A DNA stretch of 64,000 nucleotides. Source: Staphylococcus hyicus (lineage in GTDB: Bacteria > Bacillota > Bacilli > Staphylococcales > Staphylococcaceae). The stretch is from the NCBI RefSeq assembly GCF_000816085.1, contig NZ_CP008747.1:1612001-1676000 (forward strand). Direction: 5' to 3'. Positions within the stretch are counted from its first letter, which is position 1, and the number at the start of each line of letters is the position of its first letter. The notes below the pieces were generated by a model. The model did no database searches. It had not been told where the DNA came from and saw only the letters and a program-made list of their open reading frames with translations. The position numbers were made by a program, and so were the translations under genes. Below, piece after piece: positions 50,979 through 62,589 of the stretch.

Positions 50979-51740
50979 CTACAATCCCCCAAAGCGACGT
51001 TGTCGAGATTGATATGTTTTTATACATGATTTCAATTCATCTTCATCAAAATCTGGCCACATTTTTTGGTTGAAAATAAATTCACTATATGACAATTGCC
51101 AAATTAAAAAGTTACTCACACGTTGTTCTCCAGATGTACGTATTAATAATTCTGGATCAGGATAGTTGGCTGTCATTAAATACTTTTGGAAAACTTTTTC
51201 ATCTATCGCATCAATGTCAGCATCACTGACATTTTTCATCTCTTTCAACATCGATTTTAGACCAGATATAATTTCAGCACGACCACCATAATTAATGGCA
51301 AAAATCAGCGTTAAACCAGTATTGTGTGCTGTTTTACGTTTTGCTTCTTCAATAGCCTGTATTGTTTTACGAGGGAGTTGATCTATAAATCCTATCGTTT
51401 CAACTTTAACGTTTTTTTCGATGAGCTCAGGTAAAAACGTATTTAAAAAGTTGACAGGTAATCCCATGATGTAATTAACTTCTTCTTCAGGACGAGACCA
51501 ATTTTCGGTAGAAAAGGCGTACAGCGTTAAATATTTAACATTTAAATCATTTGCAGCACGCGTAATGGTCTTAATTGTCTGCATCCCTTGATAATGCCCT
51601 TTAATCCTAGGCATTTTTCTCTGTTTCGCCCATCGACCATTACCATCCATGATGATTGCAATGTGTTCTGGTATATTATGTAAATCTAAAGTGTCGACCT
51701 GAGATGATTTATCTTCATTATTTTTAAATTTCTTAAACAT
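50979..51740 (-). CDS. uppS: Undecaprenyl diphosphate synthase (isoprenyl transferase)
   Basis: Adds isoprene units in cis to give the C55 carrier for wall synthesis. ATG 51740 is chosen because GGAGGA is 6 nt upstream and the chain begins MFKKFKN; the frame opens a little earlier. The active site IAIIMDGNGRWAKQR (about 27-41) and SGEQRVSNFLIWQ are complete. 253 aa. It precedes cdsA by 13 bp. Confidence 0.96.
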   Translation of the reverse strand: MFKKFKNNEDKSSQVDTLDLHNIPEHIAIIMDGNGRWAKQRKMPRIKGHYQGMQTIKTITRAANDLNVKYLTLYAFSTENWSRPEEEVNYIMGLPVNFLNTFLPELIEKNVKVETIGFIDQLPRKTIQAIEEAKRKTAHNTGLTLIFAINYGGRAEIISGLKSMLKEMKNVSDADIDAIDEKVFQKYLMTANYPDPELLIRTSGEQRVSNFLIWQLSYSEFIFNQKMWPDFDEDELKSCIKTYQSRQRRFGGL

Positions 51741-51841
51741 GCGTGTTCCTCCGAGCCTCATTACGTCTCATATTATTATAATCTTTAAAATGTACAATTA
51801 TCTACCATTTTATCACACTCAAATCACTCATTGAATCACAA

Positions 51842-51879
51842 AGAAAAAAACTGTACCAAAGTCTGATTCGGTACAGTTT
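51842..51879 (-). terminator. Terminator after frr
   Basis: On the minus strand AAACTGTACC (51870-51879) pairs with GGTACAGTTT (51848-51857) around a 12 nt loop, then UUUUUC. It lies 11 bp after the frr stop. Confidence 0.9.
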
Positions 51880-51889
51880 CACAAATGAT

Positions 51890-52444
51890 TTACACAGACA
51901 TAATGTCTTTTTCTTTATCTGTAACAAGTTGATCAATTTGTTTAATTGACTCATCTGTTACTTTTTGAACATCATCCGAACCTGAACGTAATTCATCTTC
52001 AGTGATATCGCCGTCTTTTTCTTGTTTTTTCAAAGTATCATTTGCATCACGACGAATATTACGTACAGAAACTTTCGCATTTTCACCAGTCTTTTTAACT
52101 TCTTTAACAATTTCTTTACGTCGTTCTTCAGTTAATGCTGGTACTGTAATACGAATTACTTCTCCATCACTAGTCGGTGTTACACCTAAGTTTGCTGCGT
52201 AAATTGCTTTTTCAATATCAGCTAATGACGTTTTATCGTAAGGAGAAATCACAAGTAAACGTGCTTCTGGAACACTAATACTTGCTAATTGTTGTACTGG
52301 TGTTGGTGCGCCATAATAATTAACGTTCACACCTGCTAATAAATTTGAATTTGCACGGCCTGCATTAATTTGAGCCAGTTCACGTGATAAATTTTCAATT
52401 GATTTTTTCATACGTGATTTCGTATCTTGAATAATTTCACTCAT
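51890..52444 (-). CDS. frr: Ribosome recycling factor
   Basis: Splits post-termination ribosomes together with EF-G. The 184 aa chain has the family blocks [20 protein letters not shown] (about 27-46), [16 protein letters not shown] and the [14 protein letters not shown] helix. It starts 18 bp after pyrH and is followed by a terminator. Confidence 0.97.
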   Translation of the reverse strand: MSEIIQDTKSRMKKSIENLSRELAQINAGRANSNLLAGVNVNYYGAPTPVQQLASISVPEARLLVISPYDKTSLADIEKAIYAANLGVTPTSDGEVIRITVPALTEERRKEIVKEVKKTGENAKVSVRNIRRDANDTLKKQEKDGDITEDELRSGSDDVQKVTDESIKQIDQLVTDKEKDIMSV

Positions 52445-52462
52445 CAGAAAGTCACCTCTAGA

Positions 52463-53185
52463 TTATTTTGTAATAATTGTTCCAATTTCTTCGCCTAAAA
52501 CAGCACGTTTAATATTTCCTTCTTCCATGATAGAGAACACTTTAAGTGGAATATTGTTATCCATACAGAATGAAGAGGCTGTTGAATCCATCACTTGTAA
52601 TCCTTCTTGCAATAATTGTAAATATGTTAATCGTTCATATTTAACCGCATTAGGGTCTACTTTCGGATCTGCAGAATATACGCCATCTACATTGTTTTTA
52701 CCCATTAAAATGACATCTGCTTCTACTTCAGCTGCTCTTAATGCAGCAGTTGTGTCTGTTGAGAAATAAGGATTACCGATACCTGCTGCAAAAATAACGA
52801 CACGTTTTTTCTCTAAATGTCTAATGGCACGACGACGAATATACGGTTCTGCTACTTGCTTCATTTCGATAGATGTTAGTACGCGTGTATCGCAATCTAA
52901 TTGCTCTAAGCTATCTTGTAATGCTAATGCATTCATAACAGTTGCGAGCATACCCATATAGTCGGCAGTTCCGCGATCCATACCTAAATCACTACCTGTT
53001 TTACCGCGCCAAATATTACCACCACCAACAATTACAGCGACTTCTGTATCCATCTTCGCCACTTCTGCTACTTGCTGTGCAATGCTTTTAATAATGATTG
53101 GATTAATACCAAATCCTTTATCTCCCGCCAGTGCTTCACCACTTAGTTTCAAAACTACTCGCTTATATTTTGAAGTTTCAGCCAT
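52463..53185 (-). CDS. pyrH: UMP kinase
   Basis: Hexameric bacterial-type UMP kinase. The ATG at 53185 (AGAGG 8 nt upstream) gives 240 aa starting [19 protein letters not shown], the family start; the frame runs open further up through the hairpin region. Other blocks: [26 protein letters not shown] (about 75-92) and the DNNIPLKVF end. It lies between tsf and frr in the conserved order. Confidence 0.97.
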   Translation of the reverse strand: MAETSKYKRVVLKLSGEALAGDKGFGINPIIIKSIAQQVAEVAKMDTEVAVIVGGGNIWRGKTGSDLGMDRGTADYMGMLATVMNALALQDSLEQLDCDTRVLTSIEMKQVAEPYIRRRAIRHLEKKRVVIFAAGIGNPYFSTDTTAALRAAEVEADVILMGKNNVDGVYSADPKVDPNAVKYERLTYLQLLQEGLQVMDSTASSFCMDNNIPLKVFSIMEEGNIKRAVLGEEIGTIITK

Positions 53186-53230
53186 TATAATAACCTCTCT
53201 ATTCGTTTTATGTAAAACAATACAAGTAAA

Positions 53231-53317
53231 GAAGACACAAGAGGTATCTTCCTTTAACACGGCTTCAATATGCTTTTATTGAAGTCATGTAAAGGAGGAC
53301 ACAAAAGGTGTCTTCTT
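53231..53317 (-). repeat. Three tandem hairpins between tsf and pyrH, two of them near-duplicates
   Basis: Hairpin 1: GAAGATAC / GTGTCTTC (53231-53251). Hairpin 2: CTTCAAT / ATTGAAG (53263-53284). Hairpin 3: AAAGAAGACAC / GTGTCCTCCTT with G-U pairs (53292-53317). Hairpins 1 and 3 share GTAAAG-R-R-GACACAA-R-AGGT-R-TCTTC, so this looks like a duplicated unit 67 bp apart. Hairpins 1 and 3 are each followed on the minus strand by UUUAC, a weak tract. They probably lower expression from rpsB-tsf into pyrH, though that is inference. Confidence 0.6.
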
Positions 53318-53338
53318 TCTCATAATAAACCGTGTCTA

Positions 53339-54217
53339 TTATTTCATTTGTCCTTTAACTTCATCAGCGAAGTTTTCTTCACGTTTTTCTAAACCTTCAC
53401 CCACTTCGTAACGTACGAAGTCTACTAATTGACCACCTTTTGATTTAAGGAATTGTTCAACAGTTTGATCTGGATTTTTAACGAAGTCTTGGTTAACTGC
53501 ACAAATTTCTTGTAAATATTTACGTAAACGACCTTCAACCATTTTCTCAACGATATTTTCTGGTTTACCTTCGTTAAGTGCTTGTTGTTTTAATACTTCT
53601 CTTTCATGGTTGATTTCTTCTTCACTTACTTGGTCTGAAGAAACGTATTTAGGGTTAATTGCAGCGATGTGCATTGCAACATCTTTTGCAGCTTCTTCAT
53701 CTGTAGTACCTACAACAACTGAAAGCACACCGATACGTCCACCCATGTGTAAGTAAGCACCGAATGCATCATTGTCAGTTTTAGTACGTAATTCAAAACG
53801 ACGTAAGCTTAATTTTTCACCGATTGTTGAAATTGCTTCGTTCATATGCTCAGAAACTTTTTTACCATTTGGAAGTGTTGTTTCATTTAAAGCTTCAACT
53901 GATTCAGCTTTCGTTTCAAGAATTTGGTTAGCAATTTCTTTAACAAGTTGTTGGAAACCTTCATTACGTGCAACGAAGTCTGTTTCAGAGTTGATTTCAA
54001 CGATAACTGCGTCGTTACCTTTCACTTCAACATGTGTAATACCTTCTGCTGCGATACGGTCTGCTTTCTTAGCTGCTTTAGCAATACCTTTCTCACGTAA
54101 ATAGTCAATTGCTTTATCAATGTTCCCATCAGTTTCTTGAAGCGCTTTTTTACAATCCATCATACCAGCGCCAGTTTTTTCACGTAATTCTTTAACAAGT
54201 TTAGCTGAAATTGCCAT
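53339..54217 (-). CDS. tsf: Elongation factor Ts
   Basis: Exchange factor for EF-Tu. ATG 54217 has GGAGG 7 nt upstream. The N-terminal UBA-like helix bundle is clear ([17 protein letters not shown], about 9-25), followed by TDFVARN near 80 and two core subdomains. 292 aa. It follows rpsB after a gap that holds a terminator-like hairpin. Confidence 0.97.
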   Translation of the reverse strand: MAISAKLVKELREKTGAGMMDCKKALQETDGNIDKAIDYLREKGIAKAAKKADRIAAEGITHVEVKGNDAVIVEINSETDFVARNEGFQQLVKEIANQILETKAESVEALNETTLPNGKKVSEHMNEAISTIGEKLSLRRFELRTKTDNDAFGAYLHMGGRIGVLSVVVGTTDEEAAKDVAMHIAAINPKYVSSDQVSEEEINHEREVLKQQALNEGKPENIVEKMVEGRLRKYLQEICAVNQDFVKNPDQTVEQFLKSKGGQLVDFVRYEVGEGLEKREENFADEVKGQMK

Positions 54218-54252
54218 CACTATTCCTCCAATATCATGTCTTAATATATTTT

Positions 54253-54289
54253 AAAAAAAGGGGCTGGGACATATTGTTGTCCTAGTCCC
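54253..54289 (-). terminator. Rho-independent terminator built from repeat-family ends (copy D)
   Basis: On the minus strand GGGACTAGGACA (54278-54289) pairs with TGTCCCAGCCCC (54260-54271) around a 6 nt loop, followed by seven U. The two arms are the left and right ends of the intergenic repeat seen in copies A and B, with the interior missing. It lies between rpsB and tsf and should cut tsf expression unless read through. Confidence 0.8.
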
Positions 54290-54398
54290 TTAAAATGCGT
54301 TTGTACTTAAAATTGCGTCATCGATGTAACAAAAAATTGGAAACATCACGTCGGCATGGTCATGAAGTGATTCATTGGACCTCATTTTAAGATTCTAT

Positions 54399-55175
54399 TT
54401 ATTTAGACTCAACAGTTGATTCTGTTTCTTCAGTTGACGTTTCTTCTTCATTTAAGTCGATGTTTTGCTCAGCAGCAACTTCATCGTTAGAAACACCTTG
54501 TTGACCTTCTAAAATCGCATCTGCCATTTTACCAGTTAATAATTTAACCGCGCGAATCGCGTCATCGTTCGCTGGGATAACGTAATCGATTTCGTCTGGA
54601 TCACAGTTAGTGTCAACAATACCTACGATAGGAATGTTTAATTTACGCGCTTCAGCAATAGCGTTGCGCTCTTTACGAGGATCAACAACGAATAATGCTT
54701 GAGGCATAGATTTCATATCACGAATACCGCCTAAGAATTTGATTAAACGGTCGTATTCTTTTTTAAGTTCTACAACTTCTTTTTTAGGAAGTACGTCGAA
54801 AGTGCCGTCTTCTTCCATTTTTTCAATTTCAGAAATACGTTTCACACGTTTAGAAATTGTTTTGTAGTTTGTTAAGATACCACCTAACCATCTTTGGTTA
54901 ACGTAGTAGTGTCCTGCACGTTCAGCTTCAGCTTTCACTGATTCTTGCGCTTGTTTTTTAGTACCTACGAATAAGACTTTACCGCCATCTTCAGATACTT
55001 GTTTGATGAAGCTATATGCTTCTTCAACTTTTTTCACTGTTTTTTGTAAATCAATGATATAAATACCATTTCTTTCAGTGAAAATGTACTTTTTCATTTT
55101 TGGGTTCCAACGGCGTGTTTGATGACCGAAGTGAACACCAGCTTCTAATAATTGTTTCATAGAAATGACTGCCAT
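54399..55175 (-). CDS. rpsB: 30S ribosomal protein S2
   Basis: A 258 aa ribosomal protein. Complete family blocks: [20 protein letters not shown] near the N-terminus, [33 protein letters not shown] (about 166-185) and the [21 protein letters not shown] segment, here shown in part. A Glu/Thr-rich acidic tail follows. AGGAGG lies upstream of the ATG; a 161 bp leader separates it from codY. Confidence 0.98.
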   Translation of the reverse strand: MAVISMKQLLEAGVHFGHQTRRWNPKMKKYIFTERNGIYIIDLQKTVKKVEEAYSFIKQVSEDGGKVLFVGTKKQAQESVKAEAERAGHYYVNQRWLGGILTNYKTISKRVKRISEIEKMEEDGTFDVLPKKEVVELKKEYDRLIKFLGGIRDMKSMPQALFVVDPRKERNAIAEARKLNIPIVGIVDTNCDPDEIDYVIPANDDAIRAVKLLTGKMADAILEGQQGVSNDEVAAEQNIDLNEEETSTEETESTVESK

Positions 55176-55217
55176 GATTAAAATTCCTCCTATTGGTTAT
55201 TATCCTCCACATGCGCT

Positions 55218-55273
55218 AACACAAAAACGACGTGATGTCGCACCCTTTTGTGTATTGGCGTCACGTGTGTGTT
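55218..55273 (-). promoter_or_regulatory. Structured leader upstream of rpsB
   Basis: In mRNA sense an outer stem AACACA/TGTGTT, an inner stem CGTGA/TCACG and a GCC/GGT pairing enclose an A-rich loop; there is no U-tract after it. It sits 43 bp before the rpsB start codon. An S2 feedback element is one possibility; a codY terminator is another, but the lack of U argues against that. Confidence 0.4.
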
Positions 55274-55336
55274 TTGACTTTCTCATAGCCGCATATAAAT
55301 ATATCACAAAGTAGTATCATATGCAACTAGAATTTA

Positions 55337-56110
55337 TTACTCTGAACGTTTCAATTCATCTAAAAATGCAGCTTTTTTAACTTTGATAAATGTTCCTTTC
55401 ATACCTAAAGAGCGAGATTCAATTACGCCAGCACTTTCCAACTTACGTAAGGCATTTACGATTACAGAACGTGTAATCCCTACACGATCAGCTACCTTAG
55501 ATGCAATAAGTAAGCCCTCTTTGCCACCCAGTTCTTCAAAAATATGATCAATTGCTTCCTTTTCAGAATAAGACAACGAATTAATTGCCATTGAAATTGC
55601 AGCTTTATCACGTGCTTCTGTTTCAATTTCATTATGTTTTTCACGTAAAATTTCCATTCCGATTACTGTAGCTGCATATTCTCCTAAAACAAGATCATTT
55701 TCACCAAAGTCATCTGATACACGTCCTAAAACAAGTGTACCCAAACGCTCACCACCACCAATAATTGGAAAGATTGTTGTTCTAGAATCTTTAAACAAAT
55801 CTTCATTTTCAGGTGGGAATACGGAGAGTTCATTGTCAATTTTAATGTTTGACGAAGTTTCATGTACGTTCATTAATTTGCTTGTATATGCTTCAGGCAC
55901 ATGACGTTCTTCTAACATTTTAATAATGCGTTCGTTTTTTAGGAGTTCATTTAAATTTGACCCTAAAATTTTACCTCGTCGTGAAACGATAAATACGTTT
56001 GTAACAGTAACTTTGCTAATTGTTTGTGCAACATCTTTAAAGTCCACTGAAATCCCTTTATGTTTTTGTAATAAACTACTTAGTTCTCTCGTTTTAGATA
56101 ATAAACCCAT
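55337..56110 (-). CDS. codY: Global nutrient regulator CodY
   Basis: GTP- and branched-chain-amino-acid-responsive regulator of metabolism and virulence in Gram-positives. The N-terminal GAF domain covers about 1-155, and the C-terminal winged helix has [20 protein letters not shown] (about 206-225). At 257 aa it is full length. It lies downstream of hslU (15 bp), the conserved xerC-hslV-hslU-codY order. Confidence 0.98.
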   Translation of the reverse strand: MGLLSKTRELSSLLQKHKGISVDFKDVAQTISKVTVTNVFIVSRRGKILGSNLNELLKNERIIKMLEERHVPEAYTSKLMNVHETSSNIKIDNELSVFPPENEDLFKDSRTTIFPIIGGGERLGTLVLGRVSDDFGENDLVLGEYAATVIGMEILREKHNEIETEARDKAAISMAINSLSYSEKEAIDHIFEELGGKEGLLIASKVADRVGITRSVIVNALRKLESAGVIESRSLGMKGTFIKVKKAAFLDELKRSE

Positions 56111-56124
56111 GTCTCTTCTCCTTT

Positions 56125-57534
56125 TTATAAAATGAATTCACTTAAATCTTTGTTTGTAGAAATTGATTTTAACTTTTCGTCTACGTACTGAGGTGTGATA
56201 TCTACATGTGCATGTGGCATATTTGGTGCTTCAAATGATAAATCTTCTAACATTTTCTCTAAAATTGTGTGTAATCGTCTAGCGCCAATATTGTCTGTTT
56301 CTTGGTTAACGTGATGCGCCATCTCCGCTAAACGATGAATTGCTTCATCCGTGAATTTGACAGTAACTTCTTCTGTTTGAAGCAACATTTCATACTGCTT
56401 GATTAAAGAAAGTTTTGGTTCTTTTAAAATATTTACAAAATCCTCTACAGTTAAACTTTGAAGTTCGACACGAATTGGAAATCGACCTTGTAGTTCTGGT
56501 ATTAAATCACTTGGTTTGGATACGTGGAACGCACCTGCACCGATAAATAACATATGTTCAGTACTAACGGTACCATATTTCGTACGAATTACGCTACCTT
56601 CAAGGATAGGGAGAATGTCACGTTGAACGCCTTGCCTAGACACATCTTGTCCACCGCTATATTGACTATTCGTAGCAACCTTATCGATTTCATCTATAAA
56701 GATAATACCCATTTGTTCAGCTAATTGTAATGCCTCTTGATTCGCAGTTTCGTGATCAATCATTTCTTCTGCATACTCATCGATTAAAATTTTACGTGCT
56801 GTTTTCACTGGTACTTCTTTTTCTACTTTTTTCTTAGGCATGAGTTGATTCATCATTTCTTGCATTTGCTCATTTTGTTGATTCCCCATCATACCTAGTG
56901 CACCTGGATCTTGTTCAACTTTAATACGGACTTTTTCATTTTCAAGTTGTCCATTTTTAAGTTGCACTTTTATATCAGATCGCTTTGTTTTAATCTCTTC
57001 TGTAGGCGGTTCTTCCTCTTCTTCTTGTTGTTGACCAAAGTTCGGTATTGCGCCACCAAATAATGACTCAAGCGGATTGCTAGAAGATTGTGATGCTTTT
57101 TTCTTAATACTAGGCACCAGTAGCTTCACTAGTCGCTCATTTGCTTTTGCAGTTGCTTCATCTTTAACTGCGTTCTTCTTTTCTTCTTTAACTAGACGAA
57201 CGGCAACATCTACAAGGTCTCTCACCATGCTTTCAACATCGCGCCCCACATATCCTACCTCAGTAAATTTTGTCGCTTCAACTTTTATAAAAGGTGCACC
57301 AACGATTTTAGCCATACGTCGTGCGATTTCAGTTTTACCTACACCTGTAGGTCCCATCATCAAAATATTTTTAGGTGCAATTTCTTGTTTTACTTCATCT
57401 TCTAAGAGACTTCTACGATAACGGTTTCTAAGTGCAATTGCCACTTTCTTTTTCGCTTCATCTTGTCCAATAATATACTCGTTTAATTTTGCTACAATTT
57501 CTTTAGGGGTATACGTAATGGCATTTTGATCCAT
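56125..57534 (-). CDS. hslU: ATP-dependent protease ATPase subunit HslU (ClpY)
   Basis: AAA+ unfoldase for the HslV peptidase. Walker A GPTGVGKT (61-68), Walker [12 protein letters not shown], and the intermediate domain (about 110-245) with a Q/E-rich segment. The ring-pore GYVG is at about 92-95. 469 aa, ending ...LSEFIL, the C-terminal tail that docks in HslV. It starts 16 bp after hslV. Confidence 0.97.
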   Translation of the reverse strand: MDQNAITYTPKEIVAKLNEYIIGQDEAKKKVAIALRNRYRRSLLEDEVKQEIAPKNILMMGPTGVGKTEIARRMAKIVGAPFIKVEATKFTEVGYVGRDVESMVRDLVDVAVRLVKEEKKNAVKDEATAKANERLVKLLVPSIKKKASQSSSNPLESLFGGAIPNFGQQQEEEEEPPTEEIKTKRSDIKVQLKNGQLENEKVRIKVEQDPGALGMMGNQQNEQMQEMMNQLMPKKKVEKEVPVKTARKILIDEYAEEMIDHETANQEALQLAEQMGIIFIDEIDKVATNSQYSGGQDVSRQGVQRDILPILEGSVIRTKYGTVSTEHMLFIGAGAFHVSKPSDLIPELQGRFPIRVELQSLTVEDFVNILKEPKLSLIKQYEMLLQTEEVTVKFTDEAIHRLAEMAHHVNQETDNIGARRLHTILEKMLEDLSFEAPNMPHAHVDITPQYVDEKLKSISTNKDLSEFIL

Positions 57535-57550
57535 ATGCTTTGAACCTCCA

Positions 57551-58093
57551 TTATAATTCTTCCACTGTAATATGATCGTTTGTGAAAACGCAAATATCAG
57601 CAGCTACTTTAAGACTTTCATAAGCCATTTCACGTGCAGATAAATGTGTCGCGTGTCGTTTTAACGCACGTCCTGCGCTAAGGGCATAATTCCCACCTGA
57701 GCCAATGGCAATTAAATCATCATCTGGCGCAATTACTTCACCAGTACCACTAACAACTAAGATAGAATCTTTGTCCATCACAATCAACATCGCTTCTAAT
57801 TGACGTAGTTGCTTATCCCCACGCCACTCCTTCGCAAGTTCTACTGCAGCACGTTCTAAGTTACCACTATATTGTTGCAGTTTACCTTCAAACTTTTCAA
57901 ACAATGTGAATGCATCAGCTACACTTCCTGCAAAACCAGCAATGACACGCCCTTGATATAAACGTCTCACTTTTTTTGCAGTTTGCTTCATAATCACTTG
58001 TTCACCAAGTGTTACTTGACCATCTCCTGCCATAGCTGCATGACCATTATGTCTTACAGCATAAATTGTTGTCGCATGAATTGATGAACTCAT
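57551..58093 (-). CDS. hslV: ATP-dependent protease peptidase subunit HslV (ClpQ)
   Basis: Proteasome-like peptidase. It opens [17 protein letters not shown]: the TT that is the mature N-terminus in E. coli HslV comes at residues 8-9 after a short leader rather than at position 2. B. subtilis CodW/ClpQ shares this leader and was reported to use an N-terminal serine. Catalytic assignment here is therefore ambiguous. The core [28 protein letters not shown] and [16 protein letters not shown] blocks are intact. 180 aa. Confidence 0.96.
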   Translation of the reverse strand: MSSSIHATTIYAVRHNGHAAMAGDGQVTLGEQVIMKQTAKKVRRLYQGRVIAGFAGSVADAFTLFEKFEGKLQQYSGNLERAAVELAKEWRGDKQLRQLEAMLIVMDKDSILVVSGTGEVIAPDDDLIAIGSGGNYALSAGRALKRHATHLSAREMAYESLKVAADICVFTNDHITVEEL

Positions 58094-58096
58094 AAA

Positions 58097-58987
58097 CTAC
58101 TCTCCTTTTTTTGCACGTGGATGTGCATTTAAATAAACATTTCTCAAACGCTGATTTGATACGTGTGTATATCGACTTGTTGTTGATAAATTAACATGTC
58201 CCAACAAACTTTGAACCGTCCTTAAATCAGCACCAGCATCAAGCATATGCGTCGCAAAGGTATGCCTCAATTTATGTGGATGAATTGCGGATACACCTGC
58301 TGTTTGTTTTACGATTTCGTTCAATATATACCTAATGCCCCTTACAGTAATTGGTTCTCCTTTTAAATTCACAATTAATTTACCATGAGATTGTCTTTGT
58401 ACGGGTTGAAAGTGCTCAAGGTAGTCTACAATACTTTGTCTGCAAAACTCACCGAAAGGTACAATGCGCTCTTTGCTTCCTTTCCCCATGACTTTTAATA
58501 CACACATAGTCAAGTCAACATCAGAAATATTTAAATCTACTAATTCTGAAACACGTATTCCCGTTGCATATAAAAGCTCGAGAATGACGCGATCACGTCT
58601 CCCTTTTTTCGGATCTTCCTTTACAGTTTTAAATAAAGCTTCCATTTCTTCGGTATAAAAAAATGAGGGTAAGTACGACTCTTTTTTGGGATGTACAAGT
58701 TGCACAAACGGATTCGTAATAGTTGTATCTTGCGTTAACCAAAAATTATAAAATGTACGTAACGTTGATATTTTTCTAGAAACCGTCGTGCGCTGTAGAC
58801 CTTGATTATATAACATTGCTAAATAACTTCGTGCATCACGATATTCAAACTCCCGTAACGAAAGTTGTTCTTGTTGTAAAAATTGATTGAATTGTTTTAA
58901 ATCGTCCTCATAAGCTTTCAATGTATGTTCAGAAAAAAATCGTTCACGCTTTAACATGTATAAAAACTGATACTGGATATGTTCCAA
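58097..58987 (-). CDS. xerC: Tyrosine recombinase XerC
   Basis: Resolves chromosome dimers with XerD at dif. The start is set to TTG 58987 (GGAGGGG 7 nt upstream), because the region before it is not family-like and 296 aa matches S. aureus XerC. N-terminal SAM-like domain (1-90). Catalytic residues visible: R145 (TGIRVSEL), H238 and R241 (HPHKLRH), H264 (LLGH) and Tyr273 (RYTHVS). It lies 3 bp before hslV, with 67 bp to trmFO. Confidence 0.95.
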   Translation of the reverse strand: MEHIQYQFLYMLKRERFFSEHTLKAYEDDLKQFNQFLQQEQLSLREFEYRDARSYLAMLYNQGLQRTTVSRKISTLRTFYNFWLTQDTTITNPFVQLVHPKKESYLPSFFYTEEMEALFKTVKEDPKKGRRDRVILELLYATGIRVSELVDLNISDVDLTMCVLKVMGKGSKERIVPFGEFCRQSIVDYLEHFQPVQRQSHGKLIVNLKGEPITVRGIRYILNEIVKQTAGVSAIHPHKLRHTFATHMLDAGADLRTVQSLLGHVNLSTTSRYTHVSNQRLRNVYLNAHPRAKKGE

Positions 58988-59108
58988 AGTAAAAACCCCT
59001 CCATCATTAGCATTGTAGCATAATGACAAGGGGAACTGCATAGTTTAAACAATGAATTTTCGTAGTTATCTAAATTTTGCTTATTTTGCCAATTTATTTT
59101 TTTATTTT

Positions 59109-60413
59109 TTACAGCGTTTGTTTGAAATGATCTAAATAGGATAAGGCACGCTGCGCTAAAGTTTCATAACGTTCTTTTTTATCTTTTATTCGTTCTTCTA
59201 AAGCTGGAACCAAGCCAAAATTAGCATTCATCGGTTGGAAGTTTTTGTTATTGTTTGCGTGTGAAATATAATACGCCATACTTCCCATCATCGTTTCTCT
59301 AGGGAAAATGACATCTCCTTTTTCAAGTATGCGATGCGCTAGATTGATTCCTGCAACCATACCACTCGCAGCACTTTCAACATAACCTTCAACACCGGTC
59401 ATTTGTCCAGCAAAATATAAATTTCTTCTATTTTTAAATTCATATGTTTCTGACAACACTTCAGGAGAATTGATAAAAGTATTTCGATGCATCACACCAT
59501 AACGCACGATGTCTACATTTTCTAAACCAGGTATGAGTTGAATAACTTCTTTTTGTGCGCCCCATTTGAGTCGCGTTTGGAAGCCTACAATATTATATAA
59601 TGTACCAGCAGCATCATCCTGCCTTAATTGTACAACTGCATATGGACGCTTTCCTGTCTTTGGATCTTCCAAGCCTACAGGTTTCATTGGGCCAAACAAT
59701 AATGTTTTTGGCCCTCTGCTTGCCATCACTTCAAACGGCATACAACCTTCAAAGTACTTTTCTTTCTCAAAATCTTTACCCGGTGCAACTTCTGCAGCCA
59801 TTGCCGCTTCATAAAAACGGTTGAACTCTTCTTCCGTCATCGGACAATTTAAATATGCCGCTTCACCTTTGTCATATCTTGATTTTAAATACACTTTATC
59901 CATGTTAATGGAATCTTTTTCAATTATCGGTGCCGCTGCATCATAAAAATATAATTGGTCTTCACCAGTTAAATCAACAATTTCTTTTGCAAGGGATTCA
60001 GTCGTTAAAGGCCCAGTTGCAATGATTGTCGGACCCTCCGGTATTGCAGTGATTTCTTCCTGTTTTACAGTCACATTAGGGTGTTGTTTTAACGTTTCTG
60101 TAACATAACCTGCGAAATCGTGACGGTCAACCGCTAATGCTCCTCCAGCAGGTACGCGTGCATTGTCAGCAGCAGCTATAATCAAAGAATTTAAGCGTCG
60201 CATTTCTTCCTTCAATACACCTACCGCATTCGTTAAACTGTTCCCTCTCAAAGAATTTGAACATACAAGCTCTGCAAATTGATCTGTATGATGCGCTGGT
60301 GTTTGTTTAACAGGGCGCATTTCATATAAATTGACTTGAATGCCTCGTTCCGCTAATTGAAAGGCTGCTTCTGAACCAGCTAAACCTGCACCGATGACAT
60401 TAACTGTAGTCAT
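59109..60413 (-). CDS. trmFO: Methylenetetrahydrofolate-tRNA-(uracil-5-)-methyltransferase TrmFO
   Basis: Folate/FAD-dependent enzyme that makes m5U54 in the tRNA T-loop (older name Gid). FAD-binding [17 protein letters not shown] at 8-24, [17 protein letters not shown] near 49-65 with the conserved Cys, and [16 protein letters not shown] (about 338-353). 434 aa, full length. It starts 12 bp after the topA stop. Confidence 0.97.
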   Translation of the reverse strand: MTTVNVIGAGLAGSEAAFQLAERGIQVNLYEMRPVKQTPAHHTDQFAELVCSNSLRGNSLTNAVGVLKEEMRRLNSLIIAAADNARVPAGGALAVDRHDFAGYVTETLKQHPNVTVKQEEITAIPEGPTIIATGPLTTESLAKEIVDLTGEDQLYFYDAAAPIIEKDSINMDKVYLKSRYDKGEAAYLNCPMTEEEFNRFYEAAMAAEVAPGKDFEKEKYFEGCMPFEVMASRGPKTLLFGPMKPVGLEDPKTGKRPYAVVQLRQDDAAGTLYNIVGFQTRLKWGAQKEVIQLIPGLENVDIVRYGVMHRNTFINSPEVLSETYEFKNRRNLYFAGQMTGVEGYVESAASGMVAGINLAHRILEKGDVIFPRETMMGSMAYYISHANNNKNFQPMNANFGLVPALEERIKDKKERYETLAQRALSYLDHFKQTL

Positions 60414-60425
60414 GCGATTTCCTCC

Positions 60426-62495
60426 TTATTTTTGAACTTCTTCTTTATAATCACAATTTGAACATACCACTTGCGATGTGCGTCCTTTTTTAGACTCAAC
60501 TAAATAATGCTGACATTTTGGACAATCACGGCCAACAGGTTTATCCCACGTAACAAAATCACACTCAGGATAACCACTACATCCGTAAAACACACGATTC
60601 TTCTTCGATTTACGTTCGACAACGTCACCTTTTTTACATTTTGGACATGTGACGCCAATTGGTTTTACAATTGCTTTAGTATTACGACAATCCGGGAAGT
60701 TAGAGCATGCCATGAATTTACCATAACGCCCCATTTTAATCACCATCGGACTGCCACATTTTTCACAATCTTCGCCCGCTGGTTCATCTTTAATTTCGAT
60801 TTTCTCCATCTCAGATTCAGCACGCTCTACATCTTGCTTAAAACTATTGTAAAAATCACTCACTACTTTTTTCCATGCGATATCCCCATCAGCAATTTTA
60901 TCCAGCAACGTTTCCATATTTACGGTGAAATCAACATCTATAATTTCAGGGAAATAGTCTTTCACTTGTTCATGCACAATTTCACCTAATTCAGTTGGCA
61001 CGAAACGTTTATTTTCACTCTTAACATAATTACGTTTTTGAATTGTATCAATCGTCGGTGCATATGTTGATGGACGGCCAATTTTAAGTTCTTCTAAAGT
61101 TTTAACAAGGCGTGCTTCTGTATATCGTGGTGGTGGTTGCGTAAAATGTTGTGCCGGATCAATTTTAGTCGCTAAAGCTGTGTCTCCTACGTTTAGTTCA
61201 GGCAAACGATTTTCTTTATCTTTTTCTTTGTCATCTTGCATTTCGACATAAAGCGTCATAAAACCTTTAAATTTAATCGTTTGGCCATTTGCTCTAAATT
61301 TCACATCGTTTTGAGTTAAATCTACAGCGACTGTATCCAAAATCGCAGGTGCCATTTGACTTGCCACGAAACGTTCCCAAATCAATTTATACAAGCGATA
61401 TTGGTCACGTGTAAGAAATGGTTTCATTTCATTTGGTGTACGCATAGTGCTTGTAGGACGTATCGCTTCATGCGCATCTTGATCACCTTGTTTTCCTTTA
61501 GACACCGCTTTTGTTAAATAAGCATCACCATATTCCGCTTGAATATATTTTTTAGCTTCAGCTTGCGCATCTTTAGAAATACGTGTCGAATCCGTACGCA
61601 TATACGTAATTAAACCAATCGTACCTTTACGTTTTAAATCAATACCTTCGTACAATTGTTGCGCAACCATCATCGTTTTACGTGCTTTAAAATTCAATTT
61701 ACGTGCTGCTTCTTGTTGTAACGTTGAAGTTGTAAAAGGATTTGCCGGACGACGTGTTTTTTCTTTTTTAGTCACATTCGAAACTTCAAATTCATTACCA
61801 TCTAACGCTTTCGTAATGACAGCGACGTCATCTTTCGTCGATAGCTTAAACGGTTTTCCTTTATAATGAAGAAACTTGGCTGTAAATTTGGATTTTTTAT
61901 GTCTAAATTCACCTTCAATTGACCAATATTCTTCAGGTTTAAAATTGCGAATTTCATTTTCTCGGTCGATGACTAACCTTAACGCAACGGATTGTACACG
62001 ACCTGCTGATAAACCTTTTTTTACTTTCTTCCATAGTACTGGAGAAATATTATAACCTACCAATCGATCTAGTACACGTCGTGCTTGTTGCGCATCGACA
62101 AGTTCCATTTCAATACCTCTAGGATTTTTAAAACTTTCTTTTACCGCATCTTTTGTAATCTCATTAAACACAACACGGTTTTCTTTACTGTCTTCTAATT
62201 CTAAAATATGAGCTAAATGCCATGCAATCGCTTCACCTTCACGATCGGGGTCACTTGCTAGAAAAACTTTTTTCGCCTTTTTAGCATATCTTTTCAAATC
62301 TTTAACGACTGGCCCTTTACCGCGGATGGTAATATATTTAGGTTCGTAATTATCTTCTACATCAACACCCATTTGACTTCGAGGCAAATCACGCACATGT
62401 CCCATTGATGCAACTACTTTATATTTCTTACCTAAATATTTTTCTATCGTCTTAGCTTTTGCAGGCGATTCAACAATGACAAGATTATCTGCCAA
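60426..62495 (-). CDS. topA: DNA topoisomerase I
   Basis: Type IA enzyme that relaxes negative supercoils. TOPRIM: E9 and SDPDREGEA (81-89). The catalytic tyrosine is Y298 in [14 protein letters not shown]. Three C-terminal zinc ribbons ([35 protein letters not shown]) cover about 570-689. 689 aa. The start is TTG with GGGGGG 7 nt upstream. Confidence 0.97.
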   Translation of the reverse strand: MADNLVIVESPAKAKTIEKYLGKKYKVVASMGHVRDLPRSQMGVDVEDNYEPKYITIRGKGPVVKDLKRYAKKAKKVFLASDPDREGEAIAWHLAHILELEDSKENRVVFNEITKDAVKESFKNPRGIEMELVDAQQARRVLDRLVGYNISPVLWKKVKKGLSAGRVQSVALRLVIDRENEIRNFKPEEYWSIEGEFRHKKSKFTAKFLHYKGKPFKLSTKDDVAVITKALDGNEFEVSNVTKKEKTRRPANPFTTSTLQQEAARKLNFKARKTMMVAQQLYEGIDLKRKGTIGLITYMRTDSTRISKDAQAEAKKYIQAEYGDAYLTKAVSKGKQGDQDAHEAIRPTSTMRTPNEMKPFLTRDQYRLYKLIWERFVASQMAPAILDTVAVDLTQNDVKFRANGQTIKFKGFMTLYVEMQDDKEKDKENRLPELNVGDTALATKIDPAQHFTQPPPRYTEARLVKTLEELKIGRPSTYAPTIDTIQKRNYVKSENKRFVPTELGEIVHEQVKDYFPEIIDVDFTVNMETLLDKIADGDIAWKKVVSDFYNSFKQDVERAESEMEKIEIKDEPAGEDCEKCGSPMVIKMGRYGKFMACSNFPDCRNTKAIVKPIGVTCPKCKKGDVVERKSKKNRVFYGCSGYPECDFVTWDKPVGRDCPKCQHYLVESKKGRTSQVVCSNCDYKEEVQK

Positions 62496-62589
62496 AGCAG
62501 TTCCCCCCTTGTTATTTCTGTTTACAAAGATAAATGATAAACTGTAAAATTTATATTTGTCAATCTTTTGTATTTAATTATGATCAAGT

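Noticed and set aside
58097-58987. Phage or element integrase instead of XerC
   Set aside because: Length, the xerC-hslVU-codY context and close similarity to S. aureus XerC favour the housekeeping enzyme.
60507-60989. 160-codon plus-strand frame opposite topA
   Set aside because: The longest antisense frame, Phe/Thr-rich, produced by the zinc-ribbon region read backwards; no ribosome site.
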